The notes beneath the pieces were generated by a model. The model was not told the origin of the DNA. It did no database searches and saw only the letters and a list, made by a program, of their open reading frames with translations. 64,000 nt of DNA from Paucimonas sp. (GTDB taxonomy: Bacteria > Pseudomonadota > Gammaproteobacteria > Pseudomonadales > Pseudomonadaceae): the NCBI GenBank assembly GCA_031253995.1, contig JAIRVG010000065.1:124001-188000 (forward strand), written 5' to 3'. Both the position numbers and the translations under genes were made by a program. Of this stretch, positions 8,654 to 17,941 are shown piece after piece (the stretch's first letter is position 1; every line of letters starts with the position of its first letter).

Positions 8654-9912
8654 GCATCGAACGGCGGTTCTTCCGCTTTCTCCAGGAGCGTATCGGCCTG
8701 GATGTCGCCTCGGTCGGCGAGCAGATGGTGGAGCGCGCCCTGCGCCAGCGTTGCGCTGCGCTGGAAGCGCTGGACCTCGACGATTACTGGCTGCGCCTGC
8801 AACAGTCCCACAGCGAACAGCAGGCCCTGATCGAAGCGGTGATCGTTCCGGAAACCTGGTTCTTCCGTTACCCGGAGTCCTTCACCGCGCTGGTGGAACT
8901 GGCCCGCAAGCGCCTGGCCGAACTGGGCGGCACGCGGCCGCTGCGTATCCTCAGCTTGCCGTGTTCCACCGGCGAAGAACCCTATTCCATCGCCATGGCC
9001 TTGCTCGACGCCGGCCTGCTGCCCCACGCCTTCCGGGTCGACGCCATGGACATCAGCCCCAACTCCATCGGCCGTGCTGAGCGTGCGGTCTACGGGCGCA
9101 ACTCGTTCCGCGGCCCCGACCAGGCTTTCCGCGAGCGGCATTTCAGCGAGGGTGAGGACGGCCACCAGCTCGACGAGCGGGTGCAGAAGCAGGTGCAGCT
9201 GGCGGTAGGCAATGTCCTCGACCCGGCGCTGCTGGCGCGGGAGGGCAGCTACGACTTCGTGTTCTGCCGCAACCTGCTGATCTATTTCGATGTGCCGACC
9301 CAGCAGCGGGTGTTCGAGGTGTTGAAGAACCTCACCCATGCCGAGGGCGTGCTGTTCATCGGCCCGGCCGAGGGCAGCCTGCTGGCGCGGATGGGCATGC
9401 GTCCGTTGGGTATCGCCCAGTCGTTCGCCTATGTGCGCCAGGCGCCCGAAGCCCGGCCGGCCGCGCACAAGGCTGCGGCCCCTGTCGCGCCTGCGCCACG
9501 CCCGGCAGCCCCGCCGCCCGCCCCGGCACCGCGGCGGGCGCTGACCCCGATCGCCCCGCCTGCGCCCCGCGCCCCGACCCCGGCACGTGGCGCCCAGGCC
9601 GGCGAGTTGCTGGCGCAGATCGCTGCGCTGGCCAACGGCGGCAACAGCAGCGAGGCCCGCGCCGCCTGCCAGCGCTACCTGAAGCAGTTCGAACCGGCGG
9701 CCCAGGTGTTCTACTGGCTGGGCCTGCTCAGCGACACCGCTGGCGACAGCGCCGACGCCATCAGCCAGTACCGCAAGGCGCTGTACATGGAGCCGCAGCA
9801 TCCCGAGGCGCTGGCGCACCTGGCGGCGCTGCTGGACTCCCAGGGCGACACCGTGGGTGCCCGGCGCCTGCAGGCGCGCGCCGCACGTCGCGAGCGGGAG
9901 GCTGATCGATGA
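8650..9912 (+). CDS. wspC: WspC, CheR-type methyltransferase with TPR tail
   Basis: 420 aa. N-terminal CheR helical domain, then a SAM-binding methyltransferase domain with LSLPCSTGEEPYSIAMALL near residue 105 and FVFCRNLLIYFD near 205. A Pro/Ala-rich linker covers about 273-315, followed by a C-terminal tetratricopeptide region (FYWLGLLSDTAGDSADAISQ and the next helix pair). The family methylates receptor glutamates; WspC methylates WspA and opposes WspF. It overlaps wspB and wspD by ATGA four-base junctions. Confidence 0.95.
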   Translation: MSIERRFFRFLQERIGLDVASVGEQMVERALRQRCAALEALDLDDYWLRLQQSHSEQQALIEAVIVPETWFFRYPESFTALVELARKRLAELGGTRPLRILSLPCSTGEEPYSIAMALLDAGLLPHAFRVDAMDISPNSIGRAERAVYGRNSFRGPDQAFRERHFSEGEDGHQLDERVQKQVQLAVGNVLDPALLAREGSYDFVFCRNLLIYFDVPTQQRVFEVLKNLTHAEGVLFIGPAEGSLLARMGMRPLGIAQSFAYVRQAPEARPAAHKAAAPVAPAPRPAAPPPAPAPRRALTPIAPPAPRAPTPARGAQAGELLAQIAALANGGNSSEARAACQRYLKQFEPAAQVFYWLGLLSDTAGDSADAISQYRKALYMEPQHPEALAHLAALLDSQGDTVGARRLQARAARREREADR

Positions 9913-10568
9913 TTGATGAACTCAATGTGCTGACCGGCGATGTCGAGCAGATCGACGATTGCTGGAACCGCATCGGCGTGCACGGCGACAAGAGCTGCCC
10001 GTTGCTGGAAGAGCATGTGCACTGCCGCAACTGCGCGGTGTACGCCGCCGCCGCCACGCGCCTGCTGGATCGCTACGCCCTGGCCCAGGATGCCCATGTC
10101 CGCGAGACCGTCGAGGACGAGGTGCTGCACGGTCCTTCGCTGTTGCTGTTCCGCCTCGGCGAGGAATGGCTGGCCCTGGCCACCCGCTGCCTGGCCGAGG
10201 TGGCGCCGCTGCAGCCGGTGCATTCGCTGCCCCACCAGCGCTCGCGGGTGTTGCAGGGCGTGGCCAACGTGCGGGGCGCGCTGGTGCCGTGCCTGTCCCT
10301 CAGCGACCTGCTCGGCCTGGAACTGACCCAGGCCGCGACGACCTCGGCGCGGGTCATGCCGCGCATGCTGATCCTCGCTGCCAAGGGCGGCGCGGTGGTG
10401 CTGCCGGTGGACGAGGTCGATGGCATCCATGCCCTCGACCAGCGCCTGCACGGCGACACCGGCCATGAAAACCGCTTCACTCGCCAGGTCCTGCAATGGC
10501 GTGGGCGAAGCGTGCGGATCCTGGATGAAGAGCAAGTGTTGTCCGCCGTTGACCGGAGCCTTTCATGA
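9909..10568 (+). CDS. wspD: WspD, second CheW-type adaptor
   Basis: 219 aa. A Cys/His-containing N-terminal extension (SCPLLEEHVHCRNCAVYAAA) precedes a CheW domain from about residue 75 (LLLFRLGEEWLALATRCLAE, VRGALVPCLSLSDLLG). The extension is absent from WspB; its CxxC and HxxxxC spacing could be structural or metal-binding, which is inference. Translationally coupled by ATGA overlaps on both sides. Confidence 0.92.
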   Translation: MIDELNVLTGDVEQIDDCWNRIGVHGDKSCPLLEEHVHCRNCAVYAAAATRLLDRYALAQDAHVRETVEDEVLHGPSLLLFRLGEEWLALATRCLAEVAPLQPVHSLPHQRSRVLQGVANVRGALVPCLSLSDLLGLELTQAATTSARVMPRMLILAAKGGAVVLPVDEVDGIHALDQRLHGDTGHENRFTRQVLQWRGRSVRILDEEQVLSAVDRSLS

Positions 10569-12844
10569 CCCCAGAGCAAATGCGCGATGCCTCGCTGCTG
10601 GAACTGTTCAGCCTGGAGGCCGAAGCCCAGACCCAGGTGCTCAGCGCCGGGTTGCTGGCGCTGGAGCGCAATCCGACCCAGGCCGACCAGCTGGAGGCCT
10701 GCATGCGCGCCGCGCACTCGCTCAAGGGCGCGGCGCGGATCGTCGGTATCGACGCCGGGGTCAGCGTTGCCCATGTCATGGAAGATTGCCTGGTGGAGGC
10801 CCAGGAAGGCCGGCTGCACCTGCGTCCCGAACATATCGACGCGCTGCTGCAGGGCACTGACCTGCTGATGCGCATCGCCACGCCAGGGGATGCCACCATC
10901 GACGCGGCGGTGCAGGGATTCCTGGTGCAGATGGCCAATCTGCTGCAGCCCGGCGGGGCGGCGGTGCCGGTCGCGCCGAGGCTGCCATTGCCGGTCGCAC
11001 CAGAGCCCGCGCCCGTGCCGGTCGCTGTCGAGCCTGAACCCGAAGCCGAACCCGAGCCGGAACCCCGCCCGGCACGCAAGGGCAAGAATGCCGAAGGCGG
11101 CGACCGGGTCCTGCGGGTCACCGCCGAACGCCTCAACAGCCTGCTCGACCTGTCCAGCAAGGCGCTGGTGGAAACCCAGCGCTTCAAGCCGTTCCTCGCC
11201 ACCCTGCAACGCCTCAAGCGCGTGCAGGGACAAAGCCTGCGCGCCCTCGACGGGCTCAAGGCGCAGATCGAGGCGGGGGAACAGGGCGAGGAGGTCAGCC
11301 AGGCCCTGGCCCTGACCCAGCAACTGCTGGGCGAGGCACAGCAGATGCTGTTGCAGCAGGTGGTGGATTTCGACGAGCTGGGCTGGCAGGCCGGCCAGCG
11401 TGCCCAGTTGCTCTACGACACGGCGCTGGCCTGCCGCATGCGCCCGTTCGCCGATGTGCTCACCGGGCAGAGCCGCATGGTCCGCGACCTCGGCCGCTCC
11501 CTGGGCAAGCAGGTGCGCCTGGAGATCGAGGGCGACAAGACCCAGGTCGACCGCGACGTCCTGGAAAAGCTCGAAGCCCCGCTGACCCACCTGCTGCGCA
11601 ACGCCGTCGACCACGGCATCGAGATGCCCGAGCAGCGCCTGCTGGCGGGCAAGCCTGCTGAAGGCACCATCCGCCTGCGCGCGTCGCACCAGGCCGGATT
11701 GCTGATTCTCGAACTGAGCGATGACGGCGGCGGGGTCGACCTCGACCGCCTGCGCCGCAGCATCGTCGAACGCCACCTGTCGCCCGCCGAGACCGTGGCG
11801 CAGATGAGCGAGGCAGAACTGCTGACCTTCCTCTTCCTGCCCGGCTTCAGCCTGCGCGACAAGGTCACCGAGGTGTCCGGGCGCGGTGTCGGCCTGGATG
11901 CGGTGCAGCATATGGTCCGCCAGTTGCGCGGGCAGATCGAGATGACCCAGGGCGGCGGCCAGGGCAGTCGCTTCCACCTGGAAGTGCCGCTGACCCTGTC
12001 GGTGGTGCGCAGTCTGGTGGTGGAAGTCAGCGGCGAGGCCTACGCGTTCCCCCTGGCCCATATCGAACGCACCCTGGAGCTGCCGGCCGAGGCCATCGTG
12101 CAGATCGAGGGGCGCCAGCAGTTCTGGCACGAGGACCGGCATATCGGCCTGGTGTCGGCCAGCCAGTTGCTCAACCGTCCGGTCAGCCAGAACGGCGAGC
12201 AGAGCATCAAGGTGGTGGTGATCCGCGAGCGCGACACGTTGTACGGCGTGGCCGTGGATCGCCTGGTGGGCGAGCGGGTGCTGGTGGTGATGCCGCTGGA
12301 CGCGCGCCTGGGCAAGATCCAGGACATTTCCGCCGGGGCGCTGCTGGACGACGGCTCGGTGGTGCTGATTGTCGATGTCGAGGACCTGCTGCGTTCGGTA
12401 GAAAAACTGCTGAGCACCGGGCGCCTGGAGCGCATCGAGCGCCGCGGCACCACCCGCGAGGCGCCACGCAAGCGGGTGCTGGTGGTGGACGACTCGCTCA
12501 CCGTGCGCGAACTGCAGCGCAAGCTGCTGAGCAATCGCGGCTACGAAGTGGCCGTGGCGGTGGACGGCATGGACGGCTGGAACGCCCTGCGCAGCGAGGA
12601 CTTCGACCTGCTGATCACCGATATCGACATGCCGCGCATGGACGGTATCGAGCTGGTCACCCTGCTGCGCCGCGACAGCCGCCTGCAATCGCTGCCGGTG
12701 ATGGTGGTGTCGTACAAGGACCGCGAGGAAGACCGGCGGCGCGGTCTGGATGCCGGAGCCGACTATTATCTGGCCAAGGCCAGCTTCCATGACGATGCGT
12801 TGCTGGATGCCGTGGTCGAGTTGATCGGGGGGGCGCAGGGATGA
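10565..12844 (+). CDS. wspE: WspE, hybrid CheA kinase-receiver
   Basis: 759 aa. Domain order: Hpt domain with phospho-acceptor H51 in AAHSLKGAARIVG; Pro/Glu-rich linker about 135-175; dimerisation and HATPase domain with the N-box LLRNAVDHGIEMPEQR and the G-box LSDDGGGVDL; CheW-like domain about 470-610; C-terminal receiver with D686 in ITDIDMPRMDG. It autophosphorylates in response to WspA and passes phosphate to WspR (activating its diguanylate cyclase) and WspF. The built-in receiver is characteristic of WspE. ATGA overlaps with wspD and wspF. Confidence 0.95.
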   Translation: MTPEQMRDASLLELFSLEAEAQTQVLSAGLLALERNPTQADQLEACMRAAHSLKGAARIVGIDAGVSVAHVMEDCLVEAQEGRLHLRPEHIDALLQGTDLLMRIATPGDATIDAAVQGFLVQMANLLQPGGAAVPVAPRLPLPVAPEPAPVPVAVEPEPEAEPEPEPRPARKGKNAEGGDRVLRVTAERLNSLLDLSSKALVETQRFKPFLATLQRLKRVQGQSLRALDGLKAQIEAGEQGEEVSQALALTQQLLGEAQQMLLQQVVDFDELGWQAGQRAQLLYDTALACRMRPFADVLTGQSRMVRDLGRSLGKQVRLEIEGDKTQVDRDVLEKLEAPLTHLLRNAVDHGIEMPEQRLLAGKPAEGTIRLRASHQAGLLILELSDDGGGVDLDRLRRSIVERHLSPAETVAQMSEAELLTFLFLPGFSLRDKVTEVSGRGVGLDAVQHMVRQLRGQIEMTQGGGQGSRFHLEVPLTLSVVRSLVVEVSGEAYAFPLAHIERTLELPAEAIVQIEGRQQFWHEDRHIGLVSASQLLNRPVSQNGEQSIKVVVIRERDTLYGVAVDRLVGERVLVVMPLDARLGKIQDISAGALLDDGSVVLIVDVEDLLRSVEKLLSTGRLERIERRGTTREAPRKRVLVVDDSLTVRELQRKLLSNRGYEVAVAVDGMDGWNALRSEDFDLLITDIDMPRMDGIELVTLLRRDSRLQSLPVMVVSYKDREEDRRRGLDAGADYYLAKASFHDDALLDAVVELIGGAQG

Positions 12845-13854
12845 AGATCGCCATCGTCAACGACATGCCGCTTGCCGTGGAGGCGCTGCGCCGTGCGCTG
12901 GCCTTCGAGCCGGCGCACGAAGTGATCTGGGTCGCCAGCAACGGCCTCGAAGCGGTGCAGCGCTGCGTCGAGAACACCCCCGACCTGCTGCTGATGGACC
13001 TGATCATGCCGCAGATGGATGGTGTGGAGGCAACGAAGCGGATCATGGCCGAATCGCCCTGCGCCATCGTCATCGTCACCGTGGATCGCCGGCAGAACGT
13101 GCACCGGGTGTTCGAGGCCATGGGTCATGGCGCCCTCGATGTGGTCGATACCCCGGTGCTCGGCGGTGGCGATCCGAAGGAGGCGGCGGCACCGCTGCTG
13201 CGCAAGATCCTCAATATTTCCTGGTTGATCGGGCAGCAGCGCGCCAGCAGCGTGCGCCCGGTCTCCACGCCGCTGCGCCAGGCCGCGCAGCGTCAGGGCC
13301 TGGTTGCCATCGGTTCGTCCGCGGGCGGGCCGGCGGCCCTGGAAGTCTTGCTCAAGGGCCTGCCCAAGGCGTTCCCGGCGTCCATCGTGCTGGTCCAGCA
13401 CGTCGACCAGGTGTTCGCCGCGGGCATGGCCGAATGGCTCGGCAGTACGTCGGGGCAGGACGTGCGCCTGGCCCGCGAGGGCGAGCCGCCACAACCCGGC
13501 CGGGTCCTGCTGGCCGGCACCAACCACCATATTCGCCTGCTCAAGGACTGCACCCTGGCGTATACGGCGGAGCCGGTGAACGAAATCTACCGCCCCTCGA
13601 TCGATGTGTTCTTCGAAAGCGTGGCGCGGTTCTGGCGCGGCGATGCGGTGGGCGTGCTGCTCACCGGCATGGGCCGGGATGGCGCGCAGGGGCTCAAGCT
13701 CATGCGCGAGCAGGGTTTCCTGACCATCGCCCAGGACCAGCAGAGCAGTGCGGTGTACGGCATGCCCAAGGCGGCCGTCGCCATCGACGCGGCCGTGGAG
13801 GTGCGTCCGCTGGAGCGGATCGCCCCACGTCTAATGGAAATTTTCCCGAAATGA
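12841..13854 (+). CDS. wspF: WspF, CheB-type receptor methylesterase
   Basis: 337 aa. Receiver domain with D53 in LLLMDLIMPQMDG, then a CheB methylesterase domain with catalytic Ser in AIGSSAGGPAALE, His in VQHVDQVFAAGMAEWL and Asp in GMGRDGAQG. It removes methyl groups from WspA and resets the system. In other pseudomonads loss of WspF locks Wsp on and gives wrinkly-spreader colonies; here the reading frame is intact with all catalytic motifs, so the system should be regulated normally. Confidence 0.95.
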   Translation: MKIAIVNDMPLAVEALRRALAFEPAHEVIWVASNGLEAVQRCVENTPDLLLMDLIMPQMDGVEATKRIMAESPCAIVIVTVDRRQNVHRVFEAMGHGALDVVDTPVLGGGDPKEAAAPLLRKILNISWLIGQQRASSVRPVSTPLRQAAQRQGLVAIGSSAGGPAALEVLLKGLPKAFPASIVLVQHVDQVFAAGMAEWLGSTSGQDVRLAREGEPPQPGRVLLAGTNHHIRLLKDCTLAYTAEPVNEIYRPSIDVFFESVARFWRGDAVGVLLTGMGRDGAQGLKLMREQGFLTIAQDQQSSAVYGMPKAAVAIDAAVEVRPLERIAPRLMEIFPK

Positions 13855-13905
13855 CGATATGTATTGAGTCACGCCGGCGTGCCGGCAGTGCCCAGGTGAC
13901 AACGG

Positions 13906-14910
13906 ATGAATGATCTACCGATCGACGGCTTTTTAACCGCAGACGAGAATTCGGCGATGGTCCTGCTGGTCGACGACCAGGCGATGATCGGCGAAGCCGT
14001 GCGCCGCGGCCTGGCCCAGGAAGAGAACATCGACTTCCACTTCTGTGCCGATCCGCACGAGGCGGTGGCCCAGGCCATGCGCATCAAGCCGACGGTGATC
14101 CTGCAGGACCTGATCATGCCGGGCCTCGACGGCCTGACCCTGGTCCGCGAGTACCGCGCCAACCCGGCGACCCAGGACATCCCGATCATCGTCCTGTCGA
14201 CCAAGGAAGACCCGCTGGTGAAGAGTGCGGCGTTCGCCGCCGGGGCCAACGACTACCTGGTCAAGCTGCCGGACAACATCGAGCTGGTGGCGCGCATCCG
14301 TTATCACTCGCGCTCCTACCTGACCCTGCTGCAGCGCGACGAAGCCTACCGCGCCCTGCGGGTCAGCCAGCAGCAGCTGCTGGACACCAACCTGGTGCTG
14401 CAGCGGCTGATGAACTCCGACGGCCTGACCGGGCTGTCCAACCGCCGGCACTTCGACGAATACCTGGAGCTGGAATGGCGCCGGGCGATGCGCGAGCAGT
14501 CGCAGCTGTCGCTGCTGATGATCGATGTCGACTACTTCAAGGCGTTCAACGACACCTTCGGCCACCTGGCCGGCGACGAGGCCCTGCGCCAGGTCGCCGA
14601 AGCGATCCGCGGCTGCTGCTCGCGGCCCAGCGACCTGCCGGCGCGCTATGGCGGCGAGGAATTCTCGTTGGTCCTGCCCAACACTTCGCCGGGCGGGGCG
14701 CGGCTGGTGGCGGAGAAGCTGCGCCAGACCGTCGAGGCGGCGCGCATTGCCCATACCAAGCCGACCGAGAACTCCTGGCTGACGGTGAGCATTGGCCTTG
14801 CCACCCACACCCCGGCTATCGGCAGCCATTGCCGGCAGCTGATCTCGGCAGCGGACGATGCGCTGTACCAGGCCAAGAACAATGGCCGCAACCGGGTCGG
14901 CGTAGCCTGA
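13906..14910 (+). CDS. wspR: WspR, response-regulator diguanylate cyclase
   Basis: 334 aa. Receiver domain with phospho-acceptor D68 (VILQDLIMPGLDG), a helical linker about 140-170, then a GGDEF domain with the active-site signature GGEEF at 249-253. The inhibitory RxxD site is present as RPSD at 240-243, five residues before the signature, so product inhibition by c-di-GMP is expected. It is the output of the Wsp pathway, making c-di-GMP from two GTP. It starts 51 bases after wspF. Confidence 0.96.
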   Translation: MNDLPIDGFLTADENSAMVLLVDDQAMIGEAVRRGLAQEENIDFHFCADPHEAVAQAMRIKPTVILQDLIMPGLDGLTLVREYRANPATQDIPIIVLSTKEDPLVKSAAFAAGANDYLVKLPDNIELVARIRYHSRSYLTLLQRDEAYRALRVSQQQLLDTNLVLQRLMNSDGLTGLSNRRHFDEYLELEWRRAMREQSQLSLLMIDVDYFKAFNDTFGHLAGDEALRQVAEAIRGCCSRPSDLPARYGGEEFSLVLPNTSPGGARLVAEKLRQTVEAARIAHTKPTENSWLTVSIGLATHTPAIGSHCRQLISAADDALYQAKNNGRNRVGVA

Positions 14911-14913
14911 AAG

Positions 14914-15005
14914 GCAGCCGCAAGCTTCAAGCTGCAAGTTCCAAGAGAAAGGCGGGCACACCGCGAGGCTCTTACTTGCCGCTTGTAGCTTGAGGCTTGT
15001 AGCCG
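14914..15005. repeat. Inverted repeat of the CAAGCTGCAAG family, copy 1
   Basis: Intergenic between wspR and prfB. A left arm (AGCCGCAAGCTTCAAGCTGC and on) and a right arm (GCCGCTTGTAGCTTGAGGC region) can fold into an imperfect hairpin. The same words recur at 27991, 42955 and 47259. Its right edge abuts the prfB promoter. Confidence 0.7.
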
Positions 15006-15021
15006 CTCCCCCCGCCTGCGC

Positions 15022-15027
15022 TATACT
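15022..15027 (+). promoter_or_regulatory. Possible -10 box of prfB
   Basis: TATACT 41 bases before the prfB start, immediately downstream of the repeat element. No clear -35 box. Confidence 0.35.
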
Positions 15028-15068
15028 CTCCGGCTTTTCACCGAATTACGCACGAGAGCTGCCCGCCC

Positions 15069-16164
15069 ATGGAAATCAACCCGATTCTGAATACCATCAA
15101 GGACCTCACCGAGCGTTCCGAGTCCATTCGGGGGTATCTTTGACTACGATCACAAGCATGACCGCCTGATCGAAGTCAACCGCGAGCTGGAAGACCCGAA
15201 CGTCTGGAACAAGCCGGAATACGCCCAGGGCCTGGGTCGCGAGCGCGCCATGCTGGCGCAGGTCGTCGACACCCTGGACACCCTCTCCGGTGGCCTGGCC
15301 GACTGCAAGGACCTGCTCGACATGGCCGTCGAGGAGAACGACGAGGGCGCCGTCGATGACGTCGTGACCGAGTTGCAGAACCTCGAAGAACAACTGGCCA
15401 AGCTCGAATTCCGTCGCATGTTCAGCGGCGAGATGGACATGAACAACGCCTACCTGGACATCCAGGCCGGCTCCGGCGGTACCGAAGCGCAGGACTGGGC
15501 CAACATCCTGCTGCGCATGTACCTGCGCTGGGCTGACAAACGCGGCTTCGACGCCACCATCATCGAGCTGTCCGAAGGCGAGGTCGCCGGCATCAAGGGC
15601 GCCACCGTGCACATCAAGGGCGAGTACGCCTTCGGCTGGCTGCGCACCGAGATCGGCGTGCACCGCCTGGTGCGCAAGAGCCCGTTCGACTCCGGCGCCC
15701 GTCGCCATACCTCGTTCTCCGCGGTGTTCGTCTCGCCGGAGATCGACGACAAGGTCGAGATCGAGATCAACCCGTCCGACCTGCGCATCGACACCTACCG
15801 TTCCTCGGGCGCGGGCGGCCAGCACGTCAACACCACCGACTCGGCGGTGCGTATCACCCACGTGCCGACCAACACCGTGGTGGCCTGCCAGAACGAACGC
15901 TCCCAGCACGCCAACAAGGACACCGCCATGAAAATGCTGCGGGCCAAGTTGTACGAGCTGGAAATGCAGAAGCGCAACGCCGCCTCCCAGGCGCTGGAAG
16001 ACAGCAAGTCGGACATCGGCTGGGGTCACCAGATCCGTTCCTACGTGCTGGACGACTCCCGCATCAAGGACCTGCGTACCGGCGTCGAGCGCAGCGACTG
16101 CCAGAAGGTCCTGGACGGCGACCTCGACCAGTACCTGGAAGCGAGCCTCAAGCAGGGGCTGTAA
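15069..16164 (+). CDS. prfB: Peptide chain release factor 2 (programmed +1 frameshift)
   Basis: RF2 ends translation at UGA and UAA. Codons 1-24 run 15069-15140 and meet an in-frame TGA at 15141-15143; skipping T15141 continues in the +1 frame from GAC at 15142 to the stop at 16164, giving 364 aa (E. coli 365). Motifs: the SPF codon-recognition tripeptide in KSPFDSGARRH and the peptidyl-hydrolysis GGQ at about residues 249-251 in GAGGQHVNTTDSA. Anyone calling a single frame would truncate it to start near 15250. It lies 93 bases before lysS, as in many gamma-proteobacteria, and is probably co-transcribed with it. Confidence 0.97.
15129..15144 (+). promoter_or_regulatory. prfB autoregulatory frameshift site
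   Basis: Internal Shine-Dalgarno-like CGGGGG at 15129-15134, three-base spacer TAT, slippery CTT at 15138-15140, then TGA followed by C. When RF2 is scarce the UGA is read slowly and the ribosome slips +1 from CTT to TTT, making more RF2. All elements match the classical site. Confidence 0.95.
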
Positions 16165-16257
16165 GCCATACACCACTGCCGCGGGACCCGGCCTTGCGCC
16201 GGGCCCGCGCGCCCTGCCCGGAAAGGGCAACGAATACCTGATGGAAAGAATGACGAT

Positions 16258-17760
16258 ATGAGCGACCTGAAGACCGAATCGCAAGACCTGCAACAGGAAG
16301 AAAATGCCCTGATCGCCCTGCGCAAGGAAAAACTTGCCGCCGAGCGCGCCAAGGGCCAGGCCTTCCCCAACGACTTCCGCCGCGACAGCTACTGCAACGA
16401 CCTGCAGAAGCAGTATGTCGACAAGACCAAGGAAGAGCTGGAAGCAGCAGCGATCCCGGTCAAGGTTGCCGGTCGCATCATGCTCAACCGTGGTTCGTTC
16501 ATGGTCATCCAGGACATGACCGGTCGCATCCAGGTCTACGTCAACCGCAAGACCCTGCCGGAAGAAACCCTGGCCGCGGTGAAGACCTGGGACCTCGGTG
16601 ACATCATCGCCGCCGAAGGCACCCTGGCCCGTTCCGGCAAGGGCGACCTGTACGTGGAAATGACCAGCGTGCGCCTGCTGACCAAGTCGCTGCGCCCGCT
16701 GCCGGACAAGCACCACGGCCTGACCGACACCGAGCAGCGCTACCGCCAGCGCTACGTCGACCTGATCGTCAACGAGGAAACCCGCGAGACCTTCCGCGTG
16801 CGTTCCCTGGTCATCTCGCACATCCGCAGCTTCCTGGCCAAGCGCGACTTCCTCGAAGTCGAGACGCCGATGCTGCAGACCATTCCTGGCGGCGCCGCGG
16901 CCAAGCCGTTCGAAACCCACCACAACGCTCTGGACATGCCGATGTTCCTGCGTATCGCGCCGGAGCTGTACCTCAAGCGCCTGGTGGTCGGTGGCTTCGA
17001 GAAGGTCTTCGAGATCAACCGCAACTTCCGCAACGAAGGCGTCTCGACCCGGCACAACCCTGAATTCACCATGCTGGAGTTCTACCAGGCCTACGCCGAC
17101 TACCGCGACAACATGGACCTCACCGAGGAACTGTTCCGCGAGCTGGCGCAGCTTGTGCTGGGTACTACCGACGTGCCGTACGGCGACAAGGTCTTCCACT
17201 TCGGCGAGCCGTTCGCGCGGATGTCGGTGTTCGACTCGATCCTCAAGTACAACCCGGAGCTGACCGAAGCCGACCTGCTGGACGTCGACAAGGCTCGTGA
17301 CATCGCGAAGAAAGCCGGTGCCAAGGTCCTCGGCCACGAAGGCCTGGGCAAGCTGCAGGTGATGATTTTCGAAGAGCTGGTGGAGAGCAAGCTGGAGCAG
17401 CCGCACTTCATCACCGAGTACCCGTTCGAAGTCTCGCCACTGGCCCGTCGCAACGACCAGAACCCGGCCGTGACCGACCGTTTCGAGCTGTTCATCGGTG
17501 GCCGCGAGATCGCCAACGCCTACTCCGAGTTGAACGACGCCGAAGACCAGGCCGAGCGCTTCCTGGCCCAGGTGGCCGAGAAGGATGCCGGTGACGACGA
17601 AGCCATGCACTTCGACGCCGACTTCGTCCGCGCCCTGGAATACGGCATGCCGCCAACGGCCGGTGAAGGCATCGGTATCGACCGCCTGGTGATGCTGCTG
17701 ACCAACTCGCCGTCGATCCGCGACGTGATCCTGTTCCCGCACATGCGTCCGCAGGCCTGA
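16258..17760 (+). CDS. lysS: Lysyl-tRNA synthetase (class II)
   Basis: 500 aa. N-terminal OB-fold anticodon-binding domain about 60-160 (VAGRIMLNRGSFMVIQDMTG), class II core with motif 2 (FEINRNFRNEGVSTRHNPEF) and motif 3 (GEGIGIDRLVMLL) near the C-terminus. Charges tRNA-Lys. Full length for the family. Downstream of prfB with a 93-base spacer and followed by a REPIN. Confidence 0.98.
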   Translation: MSDLKTESQDLQQEENALIALRKEKLAAERAKGQAFPNDFRRDSYCNDLQKQYVDKTKEELEAAAIPVKVAGRIMLNRGSFMVIQDMTGRIQVYVNRKTLPEETLAAVKTWDLGDIIAAEGTLARSGKGDLYVEMTSVRLLTKSLRPLPDKHHGLTDTEQRYRQRYVDLIVNEETRETFRVRSLVISHIRSFLAKRDFLEVETPMLQTIPGGAAAKPFETHHNALDMPMFLRIAPELYLKRLVVGGFEKVFEINRNFRNEGVSTRHNPEFTMLEFYQAYADYRDNMDLTEELFRELAQLVLGTTDVPYGDKVFHFGEPFARMSVFDSILKYNPELTEADLLDVDKARDIAKKAGAKVLGHEGLGKLQVMIFEELVESKLEQPHFITEYPFEVSPLARRNDQNPAVTDRFELFIGGREIANAYSELNDAEDQAERFLAQVAEKDAGDDEAMHFDADFVRALEYGMPPTAGEGIGIDRLVMLLTNSPSIRDVILFPHMRPQA

Positions 17761-17781
17761 ATTCGCCAGGCTTGAGGTCCC

Positions 17782-17853
17782 CATCGCTGGCAAGCCAGCT
17801 CCCACAAGGATCGGTGTATGCCGGACCCTGTGGGAGCTGGCTTGCCAGCGATG
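17782..17853. repeat. REPIN: two inverted REP sequences
   Basis: Perfect 25-base inverted repeat, arms 17782-17806 and 17829-17853, separated by 22 bases. The core GTGGGAGCTGGCTTGCCAGC is the well-known Pseudomonas REP word. It lies just after the lysS stop and may also act as a transcript-end hairpin. A single palindromic copy of the core is at 49813-49850. Confidence 0.9.
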
Positions 17854-17941
17854 AGGCCCTTCAGGACACCCTGAATCAGCCGCCCCTGGCGGCTTTTTCA
17901 TGCCCGCAGAAAACTGACCGAATCGTGATGAGGTAACCCCA

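Noticed and set aside
10073..12790. 905-codon frame antisense to wspD-wspE
   Set aside because: No domain similarity; shadow of the wsp genes.
15250..16164. Start of prfB at 15250 as a conventional single-frame gene
   Set aside because: Would drop the N-terminal domain; the frameshift site and upstream 24 codons match RF2.
15106..17901. 931-codon frame antisense to prfB-lysS
   Set aside because: Composition is low-complexity His/Gln/Val; both opposite genes carry unmistakable family motifs.
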